The notes: generated by a model not told the origin, from the letters alone. A DNA stretch of 23,386 nucleotides from Paramacrobiotus richtersi (GCA_034698045.1 JAQGAU010000833.1:1-23386), one strand, 5' to 3'. Positions 1-10,584 are shown, counted from the first letter of the stretch. Program-made: numbers and translations.

Positions 1-1
1 G

Positions 2-406
2 GGTAAACTGGTTGCCATACAGCGGCATGCGATTCGCGCTATATCTGATTACGCTCCGGTTTCAACAACGAATTTAACGAAAAAATACCGGATTTTGCCA
101 CTGAAGGAACGATGGAAACACCTCGAAGCCATGTTGTTGTATAAGATCAAGCATGCCGACCAATTCCAGCTGCCTGGATATCTTACCGAAATGGTTGTTT
201 TGGAAAAGTCCATAAAGCCGTACGCTCTCAGAAACAACAATAGAATCGTAATTAGGTCCAGCGCCAACACAAAGACGGGAGAGTGCACCTTGGCGATGCG
301 GCTAAAGAAAATCCTCAACCAAATGGAACGCAACGGAAATAAAATTTTTGAAAGTGGTACGTTGACGGGTTTTCGAAAGGCGTTGTTTGGCGTTTCTCTC
401 GAATGA
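2..406 (+). CDS. C-terminal end of a non-LTR retrotransposon (LINE) reverse transcriptase polyprotein, 5' part outside window
   Basis: The frame is open from base 2 to a TGA-terminated end at 406, with no start codon of its own, so it is the 3' end of a longer frame that begins left of the window. Visible marks are RHAIRAISDYAP near the start, then ILPLKERWKHLEAMLLYKIKH, then YALRNNNRIVI, then an ANTKTGECTLAMRLKKIL block and a closing LTGFRKAL. This order (RAIR, ILPL..., LYKIKH, the Y-x-x-RNNN segment, a hydrophobic block and a final 'F-K/R-K-AL') is the familiar tail downstream of the reverse transcriptase domain in CR1/Jockey-like LINEs; recognition is by eye. The reading frame is intact over about 134 codons, which suggests a fairly young copy or one near its active relatives. 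The clade cannot be fixed from this fragment, and the 3' untranslated end was not delimited. Confidence 0.72.
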   Translation, partial: GKLVAIQRHAIRAISDYAPVSTTNLTKKYRILPLKERWKHLEAMLLYKIKHADQFQLPGYLTEMVVLEKSIKPYALRNNNRIVIRSSANTKTGECTLAMRLKKILNQMERNGNKIFESGTLTGFRKALFGVSLE

Positions 407-888
407 ATTTACCGTGTTAAGTTTTCTGTTCGTCAATTTTTTAGCATTTTATCATTTTGGTTGTTGAGCCAGGTTTAAATTCCCGTGCCATGTTACCGAT
501 GGCAGGAAACGGGCTACCTGCCTTGTCGTGCAATAACAATAACAAAAATTTAAGTGCATTTCGGCAGTTTTCAATAATAGCATCAAGTGGTAGGATTTGT
601 GACCAAAACTGTGGCACGACCTACATGCTGAACCGGCAAGAATGTTTCTAAACTGATTGTATTTTCTCTGCATAGTTTTACCCTCTCCATGCTCCTTGTC
701 AGTTTGAAAACGAAATATGAAATGAGAAACTCACAGTTATTGAAATAATTCAAAAAAAATTAATATTTATGCAAATCTAAATAAAATATAATTAGCATAT
801 TCAGAATCTGCGCAACATCTGGATCAGCGCTTCTGTCTTCAAAAACGTTAAATTCGAAACCAGTATCGAGTTATCCAGTGCCACACAA
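407..888. other. LINE 3' flank, no gene seen
   Basis: This AT-rich stretch follows the LINE stop codon. It probably contains the element's 3' untranslated region, but I see no clear tail, target-site duplication or poly(A) that would mark its end. The short open frames on both strands look random. Confidence 0.4.
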
Positions 889-2110
889 TTGCAACATGAT
901 GCCTGTTTTCCAGCTGCTTTTTATGATCAGTTAGGGCTACAATTTATGCAAACCGGTGACCGCCAAATAACCGCCACTTCCCAGATTCGTTTTCCATTGC
1001 GCTTGGCCCGTCCTGCTTACCCAGTCCAGCGTTCGATTCAGCTCACATTCCCGTCCCAGGACGAGTTGCCCAACTGCGAATGCTTTTGACATGGTACGTT
1101 TGTCGAAATACTGACTGTAACGCTCCCGGGCTTTCTCAGTGGTGGTCACTACCACTGAGATAAGCAAATCCATGATCGAGCGCATCTTTCGGCCGATAAC
1201 CAGTTCGGCTGGGACTTTCCAGTGATAGCGTCCGGGGCACTGCGGTACTGCCACAGGAACTGTCGCGGGGCCAATGAAGTGTCTTTCTGTCTTCCTTTAT
1301 TTTGGCCAAACCTTCCTTCACCGCTTAAACAAACCGCTCCGCCTGCCGTTACACTGCGGATGGCCTAGTGTAGTTCGAATGTGCTTGATTCCATACTGGT
1401 TGCAGAACACGCTTCAAAGTTCAAACTGCTCCGTTGTCGGAGACACCTTCAGAACAGACACCATAACGACTGAACATGGTCCGCAGGGTGTCGATTATCA
1501 AGTCGGCGGTGGCGTATTTCGTACTAACCACTTCGGGCCACTTGGACATGGCATCGACCGCTATCAGGAGCATCGTTCCTAGGCCTACAACATCGATGTG
1601 GATGCGCTTCCAAGGCGCATCCGGCACTTCGCTCTGGGACAGAGAAACTTTCGTCGTATTGTGACTGCCCTCTGAGGACCCCGCTGTACCAAGTTTGTCC
1701 CAAATCATGCCTACCATGTGTCTTTTCGATGTCATTGTCCATCCCCGCCCACCAACAGTTGCCTCGAGCTTCGGCCTTTATTTTGCCCGCTCATATGTGC
1801 GGTTGACGAGTGTTTCTCGGGGATGACCGAGCGTGTGCCCAACGAAGGCATCCGTTTACGAGCACCAGCTCGTGTTCCAGACGTTTGTAGGGCTTTAGCT
1901 GCTTGCTGACGGACGCCGTCCAACCATATTTGACCTGTCAAACCACAAATTTTAGCAGGGCGTCGACAGCGGTTTCCCCGGCAATGTTTTCCACAGACAG
2001 CGGCAACTTCCGGTCGAGCAGTGGGCAATGTAAATTTCGCGTTATAAAAAACGTTGTTTCCCAGAGAATCGTCAAGTGTACGTACCGGGTCGGCTTTGTC
2101 ACAGCTCAAC
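889..2110 (-). mobile_element. Broken Ty3/gypsy LTR retrotransposon, integrase-region fossil
   Basis: On the minus strand, pieces of a Ty3/gypsy integrase lie in the expected order. Near 1.75-1.9 kb are traces of the N-terminal zinc-binding part. Around 1.43-1.65 kb is a core segment with PWKRIHIDVVG, LIAVDAMSKWPEV and a downstream SDNGAV, typical of the DDE integrase core. Around 0.94-1.23 kb is a C-terminal part with PAELVIGRKMRSIMDLL and an EKARERYSQYFDKR stretch. The pieces fall in different frames, so the copy is broken, with several interruptions by eye. No LTRs, gag or reverse transcriptase were recognised here. It looks old and inactive, but I cannot date it. Boundaries are approximate. 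Confidence 0.8.
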
Positions 2111-3071
2111 AGGTGGTTCTATCCAGACAGTTATTGCCCATTGCCATCAAATGATTAGTTTTCCCTGGACGCTTATGTCTGATTCTAGTTGATAAACGGT
2201 TCCATCCGACGCTTGTGTGTAAGTGCCATAAAATTCTTGGTGACACGTTTTGTTATTAGCGTTCAGGCAGAGCTATCTGGATAAGATTGTTTTCTGGTAG
2301 TCGGTAGACGGTATGATCTGAAAACTTATTGGGCCAGAGGAATTGGAAAGGTTAAATGGAAGTGGCCTCTGCTACATCACATTCGGCACAACGTTTTCTC
2401 ATGAGTTGCTATAGTAATGATATGTGACTCCTTTGAACTACGGTAACGATTCCACTGCCATGGTAAACTGAGGCCAAGCGAGTTACCTAAAGAATGTATT
2501 GCCATCTTTCCCAACGGTGACATGCCTGTTGGAAAATGTGAGAACTGGTAGTGCAAATACGCATGCTGGGAAAATCTCTGGGAAATAATTGGGAGTCATA
2601 TTATCTAGTTGTCGGCCTCTTTCGTTGTCCTACAGACTATGTACTGATAAATACATATGCCCGATGCTGTACATCGAGACACAAGAGGATACCAAATGGT
2701 CAGTGAGGTCACTACATGACCATAGGAAGTAGGAAAGACTAAAAAACCCTAAGACACGCGTTAGAAAACCATGTCCTACTACTGAATGCGGTGAGGCATA
2801 CACAGTCCACCCGAGAATACAATCAAATATGCATGGGATACCACAAAATCTGGCTGACTATACATACTAGTACATAAAATTTAACAAGGGACGGTGCGAT
2901 TCGCACAGGTACCGCAGGAATGTTAAAAAACGCTCATATACCATGGAATGGGGTGATGTGGCAGCACCATGTGCCCATAGGGTACCGTCAAGTACAGGCC
3001 TGACACCTTTAATAGGTTGCCCTTGGTGAACATAAAAATGCTATACAAGCAAGTACCTGAATTACGTTTGT
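2111..3071. other. Intergenic, no gene seen
   Basis: About 1 kb between the gypsy fossil and the palindrome. No convincing coding frame or splice structure was seen. A small perfect palindrome with a one-base centre (GTGCGA-T-TCGCAC) lies near 2894-2906. Part of the interval may still be degraded repeat sequence. Confidence 0.4.
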
Positions 3072-3780
3072 CCTACCAGTAAAAGCCAATAAACAGATCG
3101 CCGTAGACCGCAATGCAAAGCTTGCACATAAACAGATCGACAATTTTCATGAAGTACCCATCGAACCGATTCACTTCGTTTCTTTTCCACTAATTGGGCA
3201 ACGCTATAAAGGTGGTTCACAAAAATTACCAAATTTTCCTGTCCAGACTGAAGGTTTAAAAACAGTTCTGGACAAAACGCTGACGTAGGCCGTAAATGGG
3301 TTGTGGCTGCGTTAGTCAGGTGATTCCATAAAACCACAACAAGCACACCGCCCAAGTGGCGTCGTTTCCGTTAGAATTCGTGCAAAGCATGCTCGTGGCT
3401 GGCTTCGTGCAGAAGGCTACCAAAATACTATTTCTTACTATTGGTAGCCTTCTGCAGGAGCCTGCTTGGCGCAGCTTCCAACGGAACCGATGCCACTTGG
3501 GCGGTGTGCTTGTTGTGGTTTTATGGAATCACTTGACTAACGCAGCCACAACCCATTTACGAACTACGTCAGCGTTTTGTCCAAAACTGTTTTCAAACCT
3601 TCAGTTTGGACAGAAAAATTTGGTAATTTTTGTGAACTGCGTCTATGGCCTTACGCAATTAATGGAAAAGAAACGAAGTGAATCGGTTCGATGGGTTCTT
3701 CATGAAAATTGCCGATCTGTTTATGTGCAAGCTTAGCATCGCGGTCTACGGCGATCTGTTTATTGGCTTTTACTGGTAGG
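3072..3780. repeat. Long inverted repeat / foldback element, about 709 bp
   Basis: The left arm starts CCTACCAGTAAAAGCC at 3072 and the right arm ends with its reverse complement at 3780. Aligned by eye, the arms match over nearly their whole length, with about 20 mismatches in the outer 285 bases, several of them clustered near 3188-3216, and an extra dozen bases in the inner left arm. The hairpin closes at 3409-3422 (GCAGAAGGCTACCA) against 3442-3455, leaving a 19-base loop. The similar open frames on each arm (both containing GGVLVVVLWNHLTNAATTHL) are the same arm sequence read from each side, so I do not call them genes. No target-site duplication was evident. It could be a foldback transposon, a palindromic MITE, or a local inverted duplication. 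Confidence 0.92.
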
Positions 3781-5169
3781 TATGTAGCAAATGCAGTGCA
3801 CTGATTTAAATTTCTAGCGCAGCAACTGGTTGCGAAACGAATGCTCAAGATCAGCCGAATTCAAAAGGCTGTATTAGAATGCAAACCGGCATGTCGCACG
3901 AGTCTTCCTTTTAATCGCTTCCACAAATTCGATATGATTGATTATGCCTTACGGTGAAAAATCACCTATTGTTGTCAATGGTTCGGCAACCTAATTTTTT
4001 CATGAAACCGCAAGTTTATAGAGTTTCCGCACAGGGAACACCGCACAAGTCAAAGAAAAGCAATTGCTCTACCCAATGATCGGGTCACTGCTTACCCGCA
4101 GAGCGCAAGCAGGCTGCAATACGTGTGTAGTAACAACAATTCAAGTATGCGTTAATTTAGCAGTGCGTAAAAATTACTATGTGAAAACGCTGTAAAATGT
4201 ACGCAAAGATAAAACGAATTATGAACCTTTTTTGAGTGTGTTAATTGTGTCGCAAGATAACGAATTTCACAATTTTTAAACTCCAAAATCTTTTTACGTC
4301 ATCAGTAAAACTGAAACATGTATGCAATAATCTTTCTCATCTATTTGCACATTTTAGGTCGTATGCAGGTCGTGCTTTTAATGCACGGTTGAATGTACGG
4401 ATTTAGCTTGTTATCTGCGTGCTCTTTATGTACACAAGCTCTGTGGTCTCTGCGCGCTGTGGGTAAACAATGACCAGATTACTGTGTTGAGCAATCCATT
4501 CTCTATCATATCTACATTGGTGTAGGTAGCTGAACATTGCACTAAACAATAATGCTGAAATACAAGATGAAGAGGGAGAGAGTGACTCAGACTTGTCGCT
4601 CTACGCTTGGGAGGACGATACGGCTGCTCATCAAAACGTGAAACGAAGAACAGATAAGGAGCTGCTATTAAGAGATGCAAAAAACGGTTGCAAAGAAAAA
4701 TAAAGGCTCTGATTGTACGGTCGCTCATTATTACCATGAAAGCGTTTATTCAAGCATGTTGATAGAAGTTGCTCTAAAGTTCTTGCAAGGGCTTGCTATG
4801 AGCCGGCAAAACTCTTTAGAATTCTTTTGGCAGTCTACTAGTTACTGCGACTTTTCGGCATGTTTAAACTTTAGAGATAAGTCTGGTACGGTAACGTTTT
4901 ATCTTCAGTGTTTCATCGTTATTTAATCAGCTGATTTTTGAACTCAATTCTTCTGACCCTTATCAGGCTTTGATAAGGGTAAAAACTCAAAATTTTATTC
5001 CATTCAAAACGACTTTGCAAGCGCACAAAACACTCTGCAGTGTATACATGGATGCCTTTAGTTTGGTTTATTCTGAATTAGTTCCACTGTCATGCGTTAA
5101 ACAGTCACCGCATAATTTTTAGCTATTTATCTCTTTTTGTTTGTTTCGAGCAAATCATTACTCTGTCAA
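3781..5169. other. Intergenic region upstream of the kinase gene
   Basis: No gene is called. An acidic open stretch at 4530-4703 (+) without an ATG is discussed among the findings. The interval presumably contains the kinase promoter and any 5' untranslated exon. The AT-rich tract just before 5170 could hold a splice acceptor (TTTGTTTCGAG at about 5140-5150), so an upstream exon is possible. Confidence 0.4.
4956..4980. repeat. Perfect 10-bp hairpin
   Basis: ACCCTTATCA at 4956-4965 is followed by the five-base loop GGCTT and by the exact reverse complement at 4971-4980. It lies about 190 bases before the kinase start codon. No function is assigned. Confidence 0.8.
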
Positions 5170-7088
5170 ATGGCATTGCTTCCCGCGTTGGTCCGGTTTG
5201 CCGCTTTAATTTGTGGCAAAGCTAATGCAGAAGATCCACCGAGCGTTCAGCACGAGTCATTTGGCGCCACTTTCCAATACAAATACAAACGCAGCAAATG
5301 CCTTGGAAGAGGTGCTTACGGACAAGTATACCTGGGAAAAGTCAATAAGGGTGGGAACTATGTCGGAGATAAAGTCGTTGCAGTGAAAGTGATACCCATT
5401 GAACCAAAAATTTTGGCAGACCTGGATGCGTTTAGCAAACTGCGGAAACGTTTAAAGCTTCTAGTGGATGATGGGTTTCGAAATGATCATTTGGTTCGTT
5501 ACCACAAAGCAACCATCATTCCATGTCAGGGAGGTGCACGTGTGGAACTAGTGATGGATTACTATTCTGGTGAGTATTTTGAATGTACGCACGTTTATCG
5601 GTTCAATGAATAGGGCTAAATTTATCATGTCAAAATCTTGCATAGTTCTAAAAAAAACCTTCCTTATGTTTTAAAAGTCCCTAAAGAGACCCGTCGTCAA
5701 AAGCCTCGTACCTCACTGAGTTTCCCATTTTTCCCGGTGTGTGTATCAGCTGTCGCATGCAAACCGGAAAGCACGATATGCACACATGCGCGCACGCGCC
5801 AAGGTGCTGAGATAACATCCGGCCTCAGGATATGTACCCAACACGCAGTGCTTATGGACTCAGTTCACTGGTGTACTGTTAGTATGAGTGTGCATAAATG
5901 AATTTTTCTGCGTTCAATACACAGCTGCGCTGTCAACGCAGTAACGCCTGCGACAGTTTGCTAATCTCACATGTATCTCACAATTAATTCAAAAATGCTC
6001 GCTTTGATCTCCGGAACTTCTCTGATATTCTTTCTTACGTAGGCGGCAACCTCACCTCACTGCTGAAAAAATGGAGAAGGAATGGAATCCAGCTGACCCA
6101 AAGAGCAGCCATCGATTGCACACTGCAAATTACGGAAGGGTTGCTATATTTACACCAAAATTTCATGATTCATACAGACCTGAAACCGCATAACGTACTG
6201 TATAAGCTAATGGATAATGGTCAGTACCATTTCGCAATCTGCGATTTGGATGACATTGTTCACATGCATGGAAGCAGCACAAGTTCCTGTGATATTACCC
6301 GTCCTCGCGGTACAACACGGTATATGTCACCGGAAATCCTAAGGCTGGAATCAAATTCGAGTCATCAACCGGAACGCGACATGTGGAGTTTGGGGTGCAT
6401 TCTCATGGAGTTAACAAATCTCGCCGTAGGCGACGAAGAAAGGTGGCTGGTGAACGGCAACAAAAAAATCGAAGCCGGAAAACTGAAAGATTACGAATAT
6501 GCATCTAAAATCATTGAGGGATATGTTCCTGTGGTGGCTGACGAGATACCGGCGCACCTAGCTGATTGCATCCGGCGATGCTTCCGCCCTGTCAATAAAC
6601 AAAGAATTACCGCAACACAACTTAAGGCAGAACTGAATCGGGCAGTAAATCTTATTCCGGAAGACACTTTTTTATTTATGCATGCATCTTCGGACTCCGA
6701 AGCCGGTAAAGTGCTTGTGCAGTCGTTCAATCCTTTGACTGGCGTGATGCAACCAGTTGAACTGCCGCCGGATCTAAAAGATGCCAGAGTAGTACCGCAC
6801 TTTACTGCACTGGGTACTGAAACAATGTGGCAACTAAACGTTCAAACCAACTTGCCCGACAAACCAACGAATTATGAACTGGTTTCCCTGGACATTGCGA
6901 AAGAGGACTGCCATATAACCATTAAGTCCGTTCCATCTGCTAGGAAAAAATATCCGGAGGCAATTAAAAAGAAAACTTATTGTCAGGATGAGGTGCGCGA
7001 TCCGTTATGTCCCCTAATTCCCATGGACTCTTCTAATGAAAACATCGAAACGATTAATCCTTCGGAAGGATCAGCAATAAAGCGGTAG
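5170..7088 (+). CDS. Ser/Thr protein kinase-like protein with variant catalytic motifs, two exons
   Basis: Exon 1 is 5170-5569 and exon 2 is 6043-7088 (intron 5570-6042, GTGAGT...CGTAG, phase 1), giving 481 residues. The kinase domain fills the first two thirds: glycine loop GRGAYG (46-51), ATP-binding lysine in VAVK (K73), hinge near MDYYSGGNL, catalytic loop HTDLKPHNVL (177-186), metal-binding motif DLD (201-203) in place of DFG, SPE (229-231) in place of APE, and the helix F aspartate in RDMWSLGC (D246). K, both catalytic aspartates and N184 are kept, so phosphotransfer looks possible. Arg of HRD is Thr, and by eye alignment helix C shows basic residues where Glu is expected. The overall look is closest to NEK or STE/MAP3K-type kinases. 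About 150 C-terminal residues match nothing I know. The start at 5170 is the only in-frame ATG before the glycine loop. It yields a hydrophobic MALLPALVRFAALICG segment resembling a signal peptide, unless an unseen upstream exon gives the true N-terminus. Substrate unknown. Confidence 0.82.
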
Positions 7089-8648
7089 GTAAACAGATAA
7101 GTAAACTGCTACTGCCATGAAAGTACGTGACCACGTGACGTATGGTCGGTTGTTACCTAGACCAAGCAAGACGTGCACCTTACAATCTCACTACTCCAGC
7201 CTTCCTTTTTTGAATTACGACCGTATCTGTTTTACTGGAATATGATTGAAAAGTTACTAGGCGCATTGACTGTGTTCGATACATACCTAGTTCTGCTTGG
7301 GAATGGGCTATACAAGCTCTGCTTCCAGTGTAATTCGACCGCAAAGCGCATAGAGGATGTAATAGGCACTTACAAACTTTCGATTTAAACACAAGCCGCC
7401 ATAATCTTGCATATATAAAGCTTTTCTTAATGATTGATCATAAAATCTGTGGTAACCATATTATCAAGCGCATAGGGCATTTAGTTTAGTTTTCGATTGC
7501 CTCCCCGAAGTATGTAATGGCCCTTCCACTTTCAGAAGGGTATCCTTGGAAATATTGACATTAGAGATCCCTTAGTACGGTGTGATTGCTGCTCGGTAAG
7601 AGAGGGAAGAAGGTGCGAGATTAACTCAGACAATACGTAATTGGCTTGTTCGTTAGTTTACATATGTGAAGCGGCAGAAAAAAAGAAAAGGATAGAACCA
7701 AGGCAGATGAACGATCTGAAAGATAGATCTACGTTGGCAGAAGTACCATAGTATGGCGAGCCGTCGGGGTAAAAAGAACAATCATTACTTGCTAACACTG
7801 CATGCGAATCAGACATTTCACTGCCACTGGTTTCCTTTCGGCCGGCCGCAGCCGGCGGGGTGAAAAGAACTGGCTTCATTCAGTTCACTGACAACACTTC
7901 GTTCTCTACCATGCACTTTTTTCACTTGCATAACTTTCGTTACTTTCGTATACACATATATTATGGTACATATTATAAAAAACACAGCCTTTATTGCTTT
8001 CTTTTGCCCCATGCTTTGATTTACGGCTAATGCGCAGGTTTGCTTCCGTTACACTGGGACACCTTACGGTTGTTCACCAGAGTGGGCGGTACATGCAGCG
8101 GCCAATCGATTAAATATATACATTTCTGTGTAGTATAAAATGTTCTAAAGAATGTGTCCCGACGTAAAGCCCAAAAAACCCACTTAAATAGTAACTACCA
8201 CTTACTAATTACAAAAATGTGAAATCAATATCAATATATTGTCATACGGCTCATATCCTAAGTACACTACGGTAGGCACCGTTCTTTTCATGTTAACTGT
8301 AGCAAAGTAGATCTATCTCTCAGATATATTTTTCGGTTATCTGCCTTGACTGTAGTTCTTATTTTTGGCGAAAATTTGCTCTTTCAGTCTTCCGCTCGTT
8401 TTAAAACACAATTTTTACCCACTCCGCCAGTACAGAAATCACCGAAAAATGTCAAAAAATCTTAGGGCTAGCAAAATTAGAGAAACACTGAATCAAATGC
8501 TGCAAATGCAGAAAACTCATTCAGCAGTTACGCTTTCATCAGTCTGCTAGCGAGCATATGCATACAACCGACCTGGTATCGACCTTTGCTACTTGTTCGA
8601 GATTACTCAGATTATCGACAGGTTTGCAACTGCAGAGATTTGGTGCCA
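7089..8648. other. Intergenic region after the kinase gene
   Basis: No convincing gene was found. No canonical AATAAA lies close after the kinase stop. A GC-rich patch (GGCCGGCCGCAGCCGGCG near 7840-7857) stands out in otherwise AT-rich sequence. The short open frames look random. Confidence 0.4.
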
Positions 8649-8751
8649 TTCAAAAATCAACCAAAAAAGTTATAAAATATAAAAAATCCAAAATTTTTCA
8701 ATAGTGAAGTCCCTTCAAAAGGGTTGGGCTACTGCAGTGTTATAATAATAA
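8649..8751 (+). repeat. SINE-like repeat, copy A (body only, 5' truncated)
   Basis: This matches the body of copy B in the same orientation, from TCAAAAATCAACCAAAA through AAATCCAAAA, TCAAAAGGG and GGCTACTG to a TAATAATAA tail. No tRNA-like head precedes it, which fits the 5' truncation usual for short retroposons. Copies A and B differ at scattered sites and by a small gap, so they are not a recent tandem duplication. Confidence 0.72.
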
Positions 8752-8762
8752 ACCCAGAATAG

Positions 8763-8982
8763 TACTCGTATTGCTCATAGCTTGGTGGTAAGACGTCTGG
8801 CTCTAAGATCGTTAGGGTGGGTTCTATTTCCGTCTTGAGTAACTTTTGTCTAAATTCGTAACTCAAAAATCAACCAAAAGAATTATAAAATCTAAAAAAT
8901 CCAAAAATTTCCAGTAGCCACTAAAGTCCCCTCAAAAGGGTTTGGCTACTGTAGTGTTAAATAATTATAATAATAATAATAA
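8763..8982 (+). repeat. SINE-like repeat, copy B (tRNA-like head, structured body, (TAA)n tail)
   Basis: Bases 8763-8841 resemble a tRNA. There is an A-box-like TAGCTTGGTGG and a B-box-like GGGTTCTATTTCC. The ends TACTCGT and TTGAGTA can pair as a seven-base acceptor stem with one wobble and one mismatch. The core (CTGGCTCTAAGATCG) resembles an anticodon arm. The D arm is irregular and the B box imperfect, so this is a tRNA-derived head rather than a tRNA gene. A body of about 105 bases follows, containing a nested hairpin: AGTAGCC pairs with GGCTACT, enclosing a CCCCTCAAAAGGG stem-loop. It ends in TAATAATAATAATAA at about 8968-8982. Head, unrelated body and short-repeat tail are the SINE plan. 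This copy appears to have landed in or next to the tail of copy A. Confidence 0.7.
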
Positions 8983-9758
8983 CCTAACTGCATATTGCAG
9001 AATAACAGCATAGTACCACTATATCAAGTGTAATTACAAGCTTCCGTTGATGCACGCAAAACGTTAGCCTTTAAATAAATAATATAGTTAGAAGAAACAT
9101 TAGATTATAGTGAAATAAGTATTAGTGTGATTTGGAATTAAGTGAACAATTGTTAAATAAAAGTTAAATATAGTTAAACAAACGAAACCGAATTTGGTTA
9201 CATACTGTAAATGAAACCGAAAGCCGGTGTGATCCCGACGGCCCCGACCACATGAATCGCAGATCTTAGCTTGCATTTTTAAAACAAGTGCTTTTACAGC
9301 AGTTTATTCAATTTTTTTTGTAATTACCCAAGGCGAACGCTTACGAATTTCAAAGCTCTTGAACCCAACAGTAAGAAATCAACTGGAACGGCCAATATTC
9401 AGAATTCACAGTAAGTTTCGTATGCACGGTACCGTCCAAACATATTAATTTTTTGCATTACACTGATAGCTGTTTTTTACTTTGTTGGCCTGGCCATAAC
9501 GGCTGTCTAGGAGAGGATCGCGTGGAATGATCATGATTTCATCAGCCTGACACTCAGTTTCCTCGACAGCCGGTTAAAAAATATTAAATTTAATGTTTTT
9601 ATAGGTCCCACTTATTCACCATAAGTTATTTACCTAGATAGCAGCACCGAAAAAGAAAATGGACAGTTATTTGCACAGTTTACTGGACCTGATTTCATAA
9701 TACGAATATGAGGATTAGTAGAACGAGTTGGCCTTATTATGCGGACTGTTTGGTACTT

Positions 9759-9806
9759 CGTGCGAGCTCGGTTTCAAGCGTCCGTGCGAGCACGGTTTCA
9801 AGCGTA
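9759..9806. repeat. Two tandem 24-bp units
   Basis: The unit CGTGCGAGCTCGGTTTCAAGCGTC (split as CGTGCGAGCTCG plus GTTTCAAGCGTC) occurs at 9759-9782 and again at 9783-9806, differing at two positions. A short (AAACTG)-type tandem stretch follows at about 9874-9902. Confidence 0.85.
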
Positions 9807-10545
9807 TACAAGCCGGAAGCGATGTTATCAATTCCGCCCGCGGCACATCAGACGCCAGTAAATTGTTTACGCTGAAACTGTAAACTGTAAACTGAAACTG
9901 TAATCTAGACCATTCGAGGACCCTGTGATAACGATTGCAGTGATGTTTTGTACGGCGCGCATCAGGTGACATGATCGTCATAGGCGAATGTGGCGTGATG
10001 CTCGTTCCGAACCTTTCTTTCTGACAAGGAATCTACGAGAGATTTACAATTCAGCTCCTCAACATTTTACAGTAATATCTCGTCTGAAAGTAGTTTATAA
10101 ATTTTATTTTGGGTGCAGACGAACTAGAGTAGGTTTGGAGAAAAATCCGAAGGTCATTGGGAACAGGGAATACCCGTGTCGACAATGATGCTCCCTTGCG
10201 CGACAGTGCGGCACTGTTGCAAGTTCTGCATTGGTTAGATACTCGTACTGCCATTAACCTGCCCGAGAATTAAGGTGGTCACGTAAATATTTACTGTAAG
10301 AAAGGGAAACGATCTACTCGAAAACTGTGACACATGCCCCTCGCTCAGAAAGAAATATGGCTTGTAGCTGATACGCGATGCATTTACATACCAGATAGCT
10401 TTAAAGAAGTTTTTTACCATATCTATTATTTATCTTTTGGGAAAAACGTAAACATGCAGATGCTTCATGCTTTGTTTGGGTTACGGGGAAAAATGACCGA
10501 ATCTGGATTTTACTGGGGCCGTGTCGTTAATTAGCTTGTGAGGGT

Positions 10546-10584
10546 GATCTAGAAAGGGTTGTGGGTCTGAAACCCTGCTAGATC
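10546..10584. repeat. Imperfect hairpin, 13 paired positions
   Basis: GATCTAG at 10546-10552 pairs with CTAGATC at 10578-10584. AGGGTT at 10555-10560 pairs with AACCCT at 10571-10576, leaving a small bulge and a ten-base loop. It lies in non-coding sequence and no function is assigned. Confidence 0.75.

Noticed and set aside
3062-3736. Two open frames with nearly the same protein on opposite strands
   Set aside because: They are the two arms of one palindrome read from each side. Similarity comes from the inverted repeat, and neither resembles a known protein.
4426-4737. 103-codon minus-strand open frame
   Set aside because: Composition looks random, no domain is visible, and the opposite strand carries the more protein-like acidic stretch.
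5638-5901. Open frame inside the kinase intron
   Set aside because: It lies wholly between a good donor and acceptor, and its translation resembles nothing known.
8763-8841. Functional tRNA gene
   Set aside because: The D arm does not pair properly and the B box is imperfect. The linked body and TAA tail point to a SINE head instead.
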